From: Neurospora crassa OR74A
Lineage: Eukaryota; Ascomycota; Sordariomycetes; Sordariales; Sordariaceae
NCBI RefSeq assembly: GCF_000182925.2
Contig: NC_026506.1
Coordinates: 2,542,001-2,606,000, forward strand
DNA length: 64,000 nt
Direction: 5' to 3'
Part shown: positions 23,296 to 33,850 of the stretch, one piece after another
How positions within the stretch are numbered: the first letter of the stretch is position 1
Layout of the letters: every line of letters begins with the position of its first letter
Program-made: the position numbers and the translations under genes
Notes under the pieces: generated by a model
Seen by the model: the letters and a program-made list of their open reading frames with translations, nothing else
What the model was told of the DNA's origin: nothing
Databases searched by the model: none

Positions 23296-23468
23296 ATCGC
23301 TCCCATTTCCCCGTTCTCTCGAACCCAAGTTCGGTAATCGTCAACATTAAACAATTTTACGTTCCCCCCTCTTCGTCAACCCCTTCAGCTCTTCCTTCAC
23401 AGGTAGATCTGAACTTCAGCACCCAGCTTCGTAGCTCGCGCTCAAGTTCTCTTACCCCCACCGCCACC

Positions 23469-23957
23469 ATTCACGGCCAAGACTTTCCAGTCTTCACCAC
23501 GGATTCCCAACAGTCAACATGGCTTCCCTCCAGTTCACCGAGCCTGCCGGCACTCTCCGCGCAATCACCAGCACAACAACAACAGCCACCACTTCAGGAC
23601 TTTGTCTTGTTCGATCAGCCGATCAGACCACACCGTCAACATAACCGCAACGCTCTCCAGCCTCCAACCCGAGGTATCAACCTGAATCAGCAACATCGTA
23701 GCCAGCATTTGTCTCCGTCTCTGCAGAACCAGCGAGTTGCAAACATTATCCAGGCAACAGGGCACCAACTCACTTCTTCGGCTTTCACCAATCGGTACAG
23801 CTCTTCTCAGAACTCGCGTCCGCAACAGTTCTACGCTTCCTCAGCACCTTCTTCAGCTTCAATCCTGAACACTCAGAACCGCGCACAGCAGCGCCCTCCT
23901 GTTCCCTTGTTTCCCAAAAGTACCGGTAGTATTTCGCACGGAAAGCAGGGCAACAAG
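23469..23957 (+). other. Possible non-AUG N-terminal extension of CPC1
   Basis: The CPC1 frame is free of stops from 23214 to its own stop at 24827, yet has no ATG before 23958. Within it, ATT at 23469 lies in the context CACC-GCCACC-ATT-C, close to an ideal initiation context, and CTG at 23409 has G at -3. Starting at the ATT adds 163 residues. The extension is rich in Gln, Ser, Pro and Asn, with motifs such as [12 protein letters not shown] that resemble an acidic/hydrophobic activation patch. I recall reported near-cognate initiation giving longer CPC1 forms in N. crassa; which codon is used here is inference. Confidence 0.6.
23519..23644 (+). promoter_or_regulatory. cpc-1 leader uORF2 (41 codons)
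   Basis: ATG at 23519 in the context GTCAAC-ATG-G, 41 sense codons, TAA at 23642-23644. A 41-codon uORF is what I recall for N. crassa cpc-1. The peptide is Thr-rich ([11 protein letters not shown] start, [10 protein letters not shown] middle). It ends 313 nt before the CPC1 AUG. By analogy with GCN4 uORF4, it blocks CPC1 synthesis unless ternary complex is scarce and reinitiation happens downstream. It overlaps the open CPC1 frame in a different register. Confidence 0.85.
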
Positions 23958-24827
23958 ATGTTCTCAGGTAATTACACCTCTTATCGCATGCCGCCTCTCA
24001 ACATGCGCTTACAATCTCGCACAGAACTGGACCTGCTGGATTTCGCCACCTTTGACGGTGGAGCTACCACCGAGGCGGCGTTCGCTTCGCCTGCCAACCA
24101 GACATACGATCTTTCGAGCAGCGTTCCTAGCTCCGTCTCCAACATGGGCACTGTCTCGCCTCAGGAGCTTCTGCTCCATGAGCCGTATCTGTCTGCTCCT
24201 AGCTCCACTGCTCTTACGGCTTTGACTTCGCCTTCGCTCTTCGACGGCTCACCGGATTTCGATACCTTCGACATCTCTCCTAATTTTGGGCACAGTGACC
24301 TGGAAAACCCAGACACGTGGTTCTCACTTTTCCCTGATGCCACCCCGCTACCTCAAGCTCAGGCTCAGGTCCAGACTCAGCCTCAGACCCAGACTCAGAC
24401 TGAGCAGCAAACACAACCGCTGCCTGAGTTGGTTCAATCTGTGCAGCCGACCGTTCAGCCGACCGTTGAGCAAACAGTTCACTCTGTTGAAGCTTCGCCT
24501 GCTACCCCATCTGAGGATTTGGAGGTTTTGTCTCCGGGCTCTGGTCATCAGAGGAGGAAGTCGTCTGTCAGCCCTCCCAGCGGTCGTCACTCGTCGGTCG
24601 CTGGTGTTGGCTCTCGCCGTCGTGACAAGCCTCTACCCCCTATCATTGTTGAGGATCCTTCCGATGTCGTTGCCATGAAGCGTGCTCGCAACACTTTGGC
24701 TGCTCGCAAGTCTCGTGAGCGCAAGGCTCAGCGCTTGGAGGAGTTGGAAGCTAAGATCGAGGAACTGATCGCAGAGCGTGACCGTTGGAAGAACTTGGCT
24801 TTGGCGCACGGTGCGTCTACGGAGTAA
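23958..24827 (+). CDS. cpc-1: bZIP activator CPC1 (Gcn4 orthologue, cross-pathway control)
   Basis: Transcription activator of amino acid biosynthetic genes during starvation, nuclear. From the first in-frame ATG (23958, [11 protein letters not shown]) it is 289 aa without introns; ATG 23988 is an alternative start. [12 protein letters not shown] and [19 protein letters not shown] are acidic, aromatic activation segments like those of Gcn4. A Gln/Thr dipeptide repeat (24354-24417) and Ser/Pro-rich linkers follow. The C-terminal bZIP has basic region [19 protein letters not shown] with the invariant N-x2-AA-x2-SR spacing, and a short zipper, [20 protein letters not shown]. crassa CPC1 is 270 aa as I recall; the difference may lie in the repeat or the start. 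The leader with uORFs controls translation. The gene is convergent with the GCN20-type gene. Confidence 0.93.
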   Translation: MFSGNYTSYRMPPLNMRLQSRTELDLLDFATFDGGATTEAAFASPANQTYDLSSSVPSSVSNMGTVSPQELLLHEPYLSAPSSTALTALTSPSLFDGSPDFDTFDISPNFGHSDLENPDTWFSLFPDATPLPQAQAQVQTQPQTQTQTEQQTQPLPELVQSVQPTVQPTVEQTVHSVEASPATPSEDLEVLSPGSGHQRRKSSVSPPSGRHSSVAGVGSRRRDKPLPPIIVEDPSDVVAMKRARNTLAARKSRERKAQRLEELEAKIEELIAERDRWKNLALAHGASTE

Positions 24828-26163
24828 ACCGAACCTTTCGGCTCCTTGAACGAAAAAAAAATATCCCTCGATGACGGGCATCGAGGAGGGGTTTCATTGT
24901 TTTTTTGTGAAATTCTTATCTCTCTTCTCTTTCTGGTTATCATTGATTATTGAGTGTCGCTTGATCCATAGATCGCGCCTTGGGATATTTCTGGTTTCGG
25001 AGTTAGATACCTTTCCTAGCTGTTACATCCAGCGGAAACCAAATTAAAAGTTTTCAGTGTTTTTTCAACCGTGTTTTCACAAAGTGCCATCTGTGACCGC
25101 TTCGAGTTTGTGATTTCCAATGTCTTCGTCGTGATGTCCCTTGGTCCCTATGTTGACACGAACCCTGGCGATGGAATGTCTCAAGACTTTGTTCACTCGT
25201 GTTCAAGACTTGAAGCCCGTACAAGCCTTCACCATGCCGTCTATTTTGCTGTGATGCAGGAATATACAACTGGCTATGTCCTTGACCTCGACTACAAACA
25301 CTTGTTGATTGCATTGTTAAACACGCTCTCCTATTTGCCCTCGTCATGTGAGAGATGAAGGACATGTTTGGTATGCGTTCCCGTTGTTTGACACTTGCGA
25401 TCTATCCCTTGATGACTGCTTTCCACACCCCGTCGTAGCAAGGCTGTCTTCCATCAGTCATAGTCGGTACCTCCCGACCACATCGCCGCCCATTTTGTTT
25501 TGTTCTTCAAACTCCTTGAAATACGGGTTTCAAGGATTGTCGCGAAGTGTAACACCACTGCAGTCAGTCCAATGCAAAGATATCTCTTGCAGGCGGGTTG
25601 TTGCTACAGTGAACAACGACACCACCACTAAACTCTATGTTGAGATAAATGCGGACGTAAGATCAGATATGTAATGCCCGTCACAAGGATTCATAAAATA
25701 CATGATTAGGTCATCTTCTACCTACATGTATTTCGCTCAAGCACATTGTTGACTGAAGGAAATGTTGCGAAGCTGGACACCCAAAAAAAAAAGGTTTGGC
25801 ATAGTCATGATCTTTTGCAGTTAGGGAGGGCCAACCTCATCCAGGGAAACAAACTTCTCTATAAATGACCCAACCATTACATATATGGTTGTTCAGTCAG
25901 AGTTCCCGAGGATGGCCGTATGATTCCTTACCTTGGGCTACTTCACAACAGCAAAAGCACGAAGCAGAAGAATAAGTGAAGCACAAAATCTACCCTAGTC
26001 ACACAAAACACAGAAACAGAGCATCACAATCTACAACACTTTATGACCGCTTTATCAACCTTGAGATTTTCGCTTTGTACAATCTAACAGCATTTTTTTC
26101 CACACCTCCCACCCAACCACTACCACTACCACCACCACCACTTTTCCATCATCCTATCTTATC
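24828..26163. other. Convergent 3' regions of cpc-1 and the GCN20-type gene
   Basis: 1.3 kb between two stop codons on opposite strands. It contains A-rich and T-rich tracts and no supported gene. The open frame at 25348-25674 starts at GTG. The last 60 bp are a CCA-rich repeat next to the GCN20 stop. Confidence 0.5.
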
Positions 26164-28413
26164 TTAATGCTTCTTAACAACTCCCGCCGCATCCGCCTGC
26201 GCCGCAATCCTCTTCTTGTACGCCTGCACATCACCAGGGAACTTCTCCACTGTTCCGTTCTCGCACACCCACAAGCTCTTGCACACCGTCTGTAACATGG
26301 TGACATCGTGGGAAACCATCAACACACCACCCTCAAACTTCTGCAGCGCTTCCGAGAGCGCATCCATGGCCTCGATATCCAAATGGTTGGACGGTTCGTC
26401 GAGAACCAAAATGTGCGGCTGCGTGAGCGCCAAGCAGGCAAAGGCCACACGGGACTTTTGACCACCTGACAACAAGGCCATCTTCTGCAGACCTGTGGTG
26501 CCGGTGATGCCAAAGGCGCCCAGCTGGCGACGGTATTCCTCGTCCGTCTTTCCTGGGTACGTCTTGGCCATGAAGGAGACGGCCGAGGCGTTGAGGTCGA
26601 GGGCGTCGACGTGGTGCTGGGCGAAGAAGCCGATGCGGAGACGGGGGTGCATGGTGATGAGGCCCGAAGTGGGGGAAAGTTTGCCGACGAGCAACTTGAG
26701 GATGGTGGTTTTACCGGCGCCGTTGGGGCCCACGATACCGATGCGGGAATCGAGTTGGACGTCCAGGTCGACGTTGCGCAGCAGGATCTTGTCGGGGCTG
26801 TAGCCGAAGGTAACCTCGGACATTTGCACAATGGGCGGCGAGAGCTTCTCCACCTCGGGGAACTTGAAGTGCACGCTGTACTCGGTCTCGGGCGGTTCCA
26901 GGACAGGCATCTTCTCGAGCTTCTTGATACGCGATTGGGCTTCTGAGGACTTGGCCGCGTTGTACCGGAACTTGTCGATGAAGGCTTGCAAGTGGGCACG
27001 CTGCGCCATCTGGTTCTCGTACTCGCGCTTGGCCACCTTCTTGCGCTCCTCGCGCGTGGCGTAGAAGGAGTCGAAGTTGGCGCCGCGGTAGTAGTCGAGC
27101 CGCATGGAATGCTGGTGGATGATGTCGGTGGCAACCTCGTTGAGGAAAGCTCTGTCGTGAGAGACGACGAGCACGGTGCTGGGGTAGGTTTGGAGATAGT
27201 TGGATAAGAACGTGATGGAGGGGACGTCCAACATGTTGGACGGCTCGTCGAGCAGCAGGAGATCGGGCTCGCAGAAGAGGGCTCGGGCGAGGGCAAGACG
27301 CATACGCCAACCACCGGAGAACGTCTTGGTCGCAAACTGTTGGCGTTCTGGCGAGAAACCCAAACCGGCAAGAATGCTGGCCGCTCTCGACTCGGCTTTG
27401 TCCGACTCCATTTCGGCAAGCTTGCCCTGGATCTCCCCGAGCTTGTTGTCCTGAACCTCACGCTCCCTATCAAGCTTGGCGGCATCGGCTGAGGTGTCGG
27501 CCAACCCGACGCGCTGAGCCTCAATGTCGGCCAACTTCTTGATGATCTCGGCCTGCTCCTTGAGAAGAACCTTACGCCAAACGTCGGCGTCCAAGACGGC
27601 CTGGATGGCAGGCGTGTCGTCACCCGTGAGTTCCTGTTCGACGTGAAGAATGGAAATGTGCGTAGGAATGGGAACCTCTCTGCGAGAGAGGGCTCTAAGA
27701 AGCGTAGATTTACCGACACCGTTGTGACCGACGAGACCATAGCGATGGCCGTAGGCGAGAGTGAGAGTGGTGTCGGTCAGGATTCTGAGACCACCGATGG
27801 TAACGTCGATGTTGTCGATCTTGATGTCCTTGGTCTTGCCGGAAGAGCCGTTCATCTGCAGAGGGTTGACGGCCATGTAGAACTCCTCGTACGACTGAGC
27901 TGGATCGACCTGGTTGAGCAGACGTGAGGCCTCATACTCGACCGTCTTGAAGGTCTTCTTGTTCTGCTTGGCCGCAATCTTCCTCTCGGCCTTCTCCAGC
28001 TTCTTCTTGTCGACCTTGGACTCGACCTTCCTGGCGTTGGCCGACTCAAGATCAACACCGCCCGTGGCCACGGCCAGAGTCGACGAGATGTTCCTCTGAG
28101 CGCTCACTTGGATAGTCTGGTCAAGACGCTTCACAGCCGGACCCCTCTTCTCCTGGCTGTCGTTGGCAGCAGAATACCTGTCCACCCACTTGTCGACCAG
28201 CTGACGGATCTTGTCCTGCAGGGCGGCATTAGTACCACCAGAGGCCGAGATCAGCAGGTCGGTGATGGCGGAAGCGGCCTCGACGAGTGGAGACGGGCCG
28301 GTAGCATCCTCATCGCCGGACCAGGCCGTTGAGGCATGGGTGAGATAGCCGGCCGAATACTCGGAGATGATCGGGTCGATGTTGGGGAGAACGGTCCTGA
28401 TTTCGGCCTCCAT
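26164..28413 (-). CDS. GCN20-type ABCF ATPase
   Basis: Soluble ABC protein of the ABCF group, 749 aa, intronless, ATG at 28413 (GCCAAG-ATG-G). Yeast Gcn20 (752 aa) binds Gcn1 on ribosomes and stimulates the kinase Gcn2 when uncharged tRNA builds up. No membrane segments are present. The N-terminal 195 residues are the Gcn1-binding type extension with a Lys-rich helix. ABC domain 1: Walker A GHNGVGKS at 229-236, signature SGGWR about 366-370, Walker B LLLLDEP about 385-391. The ABCF linker with REYENQMAQRAHLQ and FRYNAAKSSEAQSR is at about 455-495. ABC domain 2: Walker A GPNGAGKT about 562-569, signature LSGGQ about 648-652, Walker B LVLDEP about 669-674, switch His in MVSHD. All ATP sites look intact. 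It lies tail to tail with cpc-1, the effector of the same pathway. Confidence 0.93.
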   Translation of the reverse strand: MEAEIRTVLPNIDPIISEYSAGYLTHASTAWSGDEDATGPSPLVEAASAITDLLISASGGTNAALQDKIRQLVDKWVDRYSAANDSQEKRGPAVKRLDQTIQVSAQRNISSTLAVATGGVDLESANARKVESKVDKKKLEKAERKIAAKQNKKTFKTVEYEASRLLNQVDPAQSYEEFYMAVNPLQMNGSSGKTKDIKIDNIDVTIGGLRILTDTTLTLAYGHRYGLVGHNGVGKSTLLRALSRREVPIPTHISILHVEQELTGDDTPAIQAVLDADVWRKVLLKEQAEIIKKLADIEAQRVGLADTSADAAKLDREREVQDNKLGEIQGKLAEMESDKAESRAASILAGLGFSPERQQFATKTFSGGWRMRLALARALFCEPDLLLLDEPSNMLDVPSITFLSNYLQTYPSTVLVVSHDRAFLNEVATDIIHQHSMRLDYYRGANFDSFYATREERKKVAKREYENQMAQRAHLQAFIDKFRYNAAKSSEAQSRIKKLEKMPVLEPPETEYSVHFKFPEVEKLSPPIVQMSEVTFGYSPDKILLRNVDLDVQLDSRIGIVGPNGAGKTTILKLLVGKLSPTSGLITMHPRLRIGFFAQHHVDALDLNASAVSFMAKTYPGKTDEEYRRQLGAFGITGTTGLQKMALLSGGQKSRVAFACLALTQPHILVLDEPSNHLDIEAMDALSEALQKFEGGVLMVSHDVTMLQTVCKSLWVCENGTVEKFPGDVQAYKKRIAAQADAAGVVKKH

Positions 28414-31400
28414 CTTGGCTATGATGGTCTGACAGTTCGCTGATCAAACTACGGTGAAAACAAACACTGTCGTTTTGTCACGTTTCCTTTGATCTTGAAA
28501 CGCAGCTGTAGGTAGCCTGTCGGAGTGCGATATCAAAGTGGAGTTCAACTTTTGATACTTTCACGGCGCCGGTCCGCCTCCCGGGTGCCCTCGTCCCTCT
28601 TCTGGGCGCGGGGCGGAATTTGCCGCCAACTGACCGCTCGACGGTGGGGTTCATGGGAGAAGCTCTGATTGGTTTGTTTGCACTCGAGGAAGCTAGCTGT
28701 TACTGTTAGTGCAGCAGCGCTAACGCCCGCAAAAGGAGCAACATCATCACGAGAAACTTTACCACCAGTGGCATCGAATCCTTTCCCTTTTTAACATCAT
28801 CAGCACGGGCAGGCACCAGCTTTCTTGCATGGGATATTCTTCCCGCCTTCTAGAACACGCATCGTGCACGGGCAGTACGCAATAAAGCAGTGTAGACCTT
28901 CCAAAAGGGAAGGGTACGATCCTGAATGGCCCCGATGAGTTTCGTCCACTTGTCTGGAAACCACCAGGCCTCGGCCCAGGGCCGCATCGCAAGTTTCGCC
29001 AATGATGGCACGCCATTAGACACTTTACGAGTTTGTTTCAGACGGCTGACAGTGGTGCATTCAACCAATGCCCACTACCATAGCTACCAATGTCCACTGA
29101 ATCGAAAAGACATCTGCCTTTGACCATTACACCATCTTGAACACAGGGGCGATCCAAGAAGCCACTTCAGCAATTAACCGCTGCTTGCTCACTGAGTGGA
29201 GCGTCACTATCACAGAAAGAAGAACTAAGCGCGAAGGAGCAATTGGAGCAAAAAGAGCCCTGCCTACGTCTAGGTACTGACGAGTACGAATCGTACTGCC
29301 CAGTGCCCGGAGGACAAACATGCAAAAGCACACACATGCCCGAAGCCGCTTTGGTGTCGCCTACTATTGATGTCCTTCGCCGCCCATCAAAAGCAGGGGA
29401 TTTTACTGGGCGTGTAAATTGGAATTGATTCGACCCAACAAATCAGATGTCGCAACCGACGGAGGTTCGATGGTGTGTGCGTGTGTGTGTTTGCCCGCGC
29501 GCGGGTGGACATCTCTTCTTCTTATTCTCTATTCGTTTTCTTTGTCTGTCCGGCTGTCCGTCTGTCTCCTTCACCTAGAACTCCAGACAACTCGGGCGAA
29601 TTTTCTAAGACAAATTACCGACGGCGACCAGCATCACTCATCATCGTCTGATTCAGCCTGCCAGCTGTGTCTACCAGCTATCGCCGAGCTAATCCCTACC
29701 TCTTAAGCTCTTACCTACCCTACCCTAACCTGCCCTGTCCCGTTACGGTGATAATTTGTTAGCGAAGCGAGTAGGTAAGTAAGCGATTACCCCCCCTTGC
29801 CGACAACCAAAATATAAAACAAACCGCGCGTAAAATGCGGTTACAATGTGTGATAGTCACCAGCGGACATTCCCAATCCCCACTACTACACTGCCTACCT
29901 ACCCTGGCGATAGCACCATCGAGCGGTGCTGTTTTTTCAGGTCTTACCAAGGCTAAATTGTTGTTGGATGTCTGCTGTGGTTCAACATCACAAACCCTTG
30001 CGCAGTTTCAATGAACAAGATTTCATTTTCGCCCTTGGACCTGCCTATCTCCTACCTATCTATCTCTCTACTCGTCACGGGGCGCCGCCATATGTATGTT
30101 TCGGAGCAGAATCAGAATCAGAATCAGAATCAGGTAGATGCATGTTTCCAACAGCTGTCGGTCTGTTCCAACTTTCGTGTGTCTCGGACAAAACGGAACG
30201 GCCCACGATTAGGGCAGAGACGGCGCAACTGAGTCTTGTGGAGAGAAATCGATACTCAAGGGATCGTTCGCCGCCTGTTTCTCCCCAGTGTCTCGCTAGA
30301 TGGTTACGAGACTGTGGCTGACACAAATGGCTGGCGGGATGTGAAGTCGAGCAGAGAAAAGAAAGATGATGCAGTGGCTAAAGTTCATACCAGTAGTGGA
30401 TGGGGGGGTAATTGATCTTCGTTTCTTACCTCCTGTGGAAAGGCGACAAGGTGAACGATGGATGCTTCATAATATCAAACTTCTATATCCTCTAGTGGCG
30501 ATCAACCCATCTACATACTAGCCTGCACAACAATGCTGTGTTGTGGAAACACAGCAGTTGCTTGTGTCCTTGATGATCTGCATACACTACCTACGCGCTG
30601 TCGCCCGCGGCGCAAGATACATCGAATGAGGATGTTCTTTTGTGTATCCCATCATATATATATATGGGTTTAGAGAAAAGAAGTGGTTGAAACGACACCG
30701 ATAGTTTTTAAAGAGGGCGCTCGTGTTAGGGTATTGAAGCCTGCCGACATGCTGTGCGATGTGTGGATAGTGTAGGTCGCCGCTTCACCAGAATACTCTG
30801 GGTGTATGTATGCATGTTCTGGCTCACCCAGGTACGTAGGTCTATTTGCAAAGCCATATATCTGCTAGAGCCTCAAGAGACCGACGTGTGTTTGATGGGT
30901 TCTTTGTGTCAATGAGAGGGAAATGAGTAACTGGACGGACGTGAATTATCGCAGTGACCAAAACGTCTCCAGCAATTAAAAATATGTACGTGTTTGTACG
31001 GGTACTTGCGCCTTTAACGGGCGTCTAATAACCATTCATCCGTAACGCTGCCGCGGGAAAGGGAAACCGAGCGGCTTTTCGTTCATAAGAGAACGGTCGC
31101 TCATTGGTAGTGATCAATCACATTTCCCTCATCGGCTTCGCGCGCAAAGAGAAAGAGATGATCATCGAATATTTGTGGGGGAGTTTGAACTTCAACCTCC
31201 AAAGAGGTGAAGGATTCCGAACCATAAACAACCAAACATCACCAAGCAGACGTCCCGCGTTAATACCACCCACTCACTCACTAGTCACCATCCACCACCC
31301 TTGTCACCCACATTCTTTTTATAGCATGGCAGCCATGCTTTTTCAGCCTTGTTGCTGCCAAGTTCTGTCGATTTGATTGAAAATGAAAAGGATGTTCGAC

Positions 31401-33850
31401 GTGGACAACTGTCTTCCAAGGGATTGATAACCGCCACGGTCTCATCCATCGCTCAGCTTGCGTGGGAAAGCCACGTTTCGCCAGATCTGTTCACGACATT
31501 GGGCCCTTGGTATTTGATGCGCTTTGGGACAATGACAATGACAATGGCAACAACGATGACGACGACGGCATAAAATATAATTGGGTAGCGAGAAATGAGC
31601 TAGTATCAGAGTTGGACGCAACCAAACCCGGCCACCCGCGACTGGAAATCTCCCGATCCGAGTCGAGTATTGACAGTTTTCTTGTTATGGGCAGGCATAG
31701 ATGAACACAATAATGTGTAGTCCAGTACTGAGGTGTATTCTGAGGGGGTTGCTGGCTCGCTAGCTGGCCGGCTAGCAGTTCTGACACGGCTCCACGGCTC
31801 GTAACAAATAATCCGTTGCGGTATAGGGATCGCTTACATGCCTTGGCAGGCCAGTCATTAGTTGTGAGCTTCGGAGCCAGATATAACCCGTACCAGATCC
31901 TTTCCTCCCCCACGCATCTCTGGGGCAAGGGCTGTGGCATAGAGACTTCAGGACTCGACATGTCAATATTCCCGGTTTCTCTCTCTTTATCGAAGTAGCT
32001 AACCTCTTCCGGCGTATGTGGTGAACTATTTCATGAAATAGGTCATTCGTGAAGGAAAAGAGATAAAATCAAACAAGAAACGTTTCTACATCTGGTGATG
32101 GCCAGACAGCGGGTTGATGAACATAGGGAAGAAGTATGAAGTAGTTGATAAGATGGTCCTGGTACAGGGATTTAAATGACTTGTGAACTTGCTACTCTTT
32201 GGGGATACCATTGAAGACCGTGGATGAGTGCCTTGAGCGAAGCACTGAGAGATAGAGGGCGGGCTGTTATCGAGTGGATGTGTCGAGCGAGTACCTCTAG
32301 TCATGTTGGACGTGGTCGTGGCCTGATGGCCGGCGTGGCCTGCTGCAAGGTTCAACTCCGCAATGAAATTCGATGAGGCAGAGGAAGATCCTTGTTTTCA
32401 CAGAACGGCAGGTTGGCTTCAGTTTGGGTGTGCATCAAGAGCTCCTCCCGGAAACCAGGGGTCGAGGATGTTGCATGGTGTGAGCTGTGGCTTCCGAAGC
32501 ACATTTCGCATGCGGGTTTCAATGCATCATTTTTGGACGCCATCTGTGTTGTCATCGTTGTTGATGGTATCAAAGATTAAACCGAAAGAAGTTGGACGTT
32601 CAAAAGTCAAGAGGCAAGGGCTACAACATTGTTTCATCTGATCCACGGTCAGATAATTGAATTGCATGTAGGTAGATGGATCGCAAAAGCAAAACCCCAA
32701 ACGACGCAGTCAATTTACTGTACCGTTGGATACGGAAGAAGACCGGAATCAGCGGGCACCAATTGTAAAGATGGTTTCTCAAACATTGTCTCGCTCTAGG
32801 TCGGTACATACGTACCAGGGGAAGAAAAAAAGAAGCATCGAGAGATGGCTCAGAGCGGACACCCATCACAATACATATGGCAGGAGCAGATGATGGCACG
32901 AGAATACCACGATACACGGCACAAAGCTCGTACTCGGTGGAATCCATGACGTGCATCATCTTCTCACAAGAAGCTAGGGATGAATTGGCATCTGCAATTC
33001 TGCATGCTCTTTGTTTCGCGTTTGTGGAGGGCTTGTGTCGATTGGTAAAATTGGCGAGTGGATATGGGATCAGGTTGGGGATGCAGCCGGCGTGCACTGC
33101 ATCGCAAAGTCTGGTTTCAAAAACAAGCAAAAACAACGTCAACGGCCGGTGAGATTGGAGAAAAGAAGAACAAGAAGAAGGCATGTCCGGCCAAGTCAAA
33201 AAATGCTCCACTTTGGAAAGCGTGGCCATTTCAGGTCTTCCGTTCGGGGCTTTCTCCATTTCCATTCTTCCATCCTTCAGTTCCTTCTCTCCAGTGTTCG
33301 CGCGCACCCGCCGTGTGCTACCGGGATACGTAGAGGTACCTACCGCTGGCACGAGCGCAGGCACACGCACCGCGCGCTCCCCGTAGCCCGCCGTGTCCAC
33401 AGATGGAAGCAAGCGAGTAGCTGACAGCCGGGGTACAGACAGGCATGAGAGCAAATCGCGCCAATCCGAACGGCTTCCCTGACCCGGCACCAAACTTCCA
33501 CTTGAGTCTTCTTCTGTCGAGCTTCGTCCAGCAAGGACCTGACCCAGTCGATTCCCTTGCCAGTGGACCCACCTATCGCAGAGGTGCCATGGATTTCAGC
33601 ACCGAGGCAGGTCCCAGTGGGCGGCCGGCCGTCACGGTCCAGGGCCCCTTGAAAGGTGGTAGTAAGTTGGAAGGACGTCCAGTGGCAGCCATCGCACGGC
33701 TGCAAGCCGAGACGGGCCACACACGGGCGACAACCTCAGGACGGACGGGAAGTGCGCGACCTTTTCTCGCCTTTTTTTGGGGGGGGAACGGAAGAGGAGA
33801 GAGGACCTGCGTGAGGTGACCTGCATTGACCTTGTTGATTTTGCATGTCT
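28414..33850. other. Gene-poor intergenic stretch, 5.4 kb
   Basis: No gene is supported. The longest frame (32621-33493, minus) begins at TTG, has mixed composition and no domain. Simple repeats are present, such as a CAGAAT hexamer (30107-30135) and TATATATA (30654-30664). Both borders are probably promoters: GCN20-type to the left, the 1138-aa gene to the right. Confidence 0.45.

Noticed and set aside
26319-27740. 473-aa open frame on the same strand as the GCN20-type gene in another frame
   Set aside because: Ser/Thr/Arg/Pro-rich shadow caused by C-ending codons of the real ABCF gene, which has all expected motifs.
32621-33493. 290-aa minus-strand open frame
   Set aside because: Starts at TTG; no motif, no intron, no codon bias and no neighbour support.
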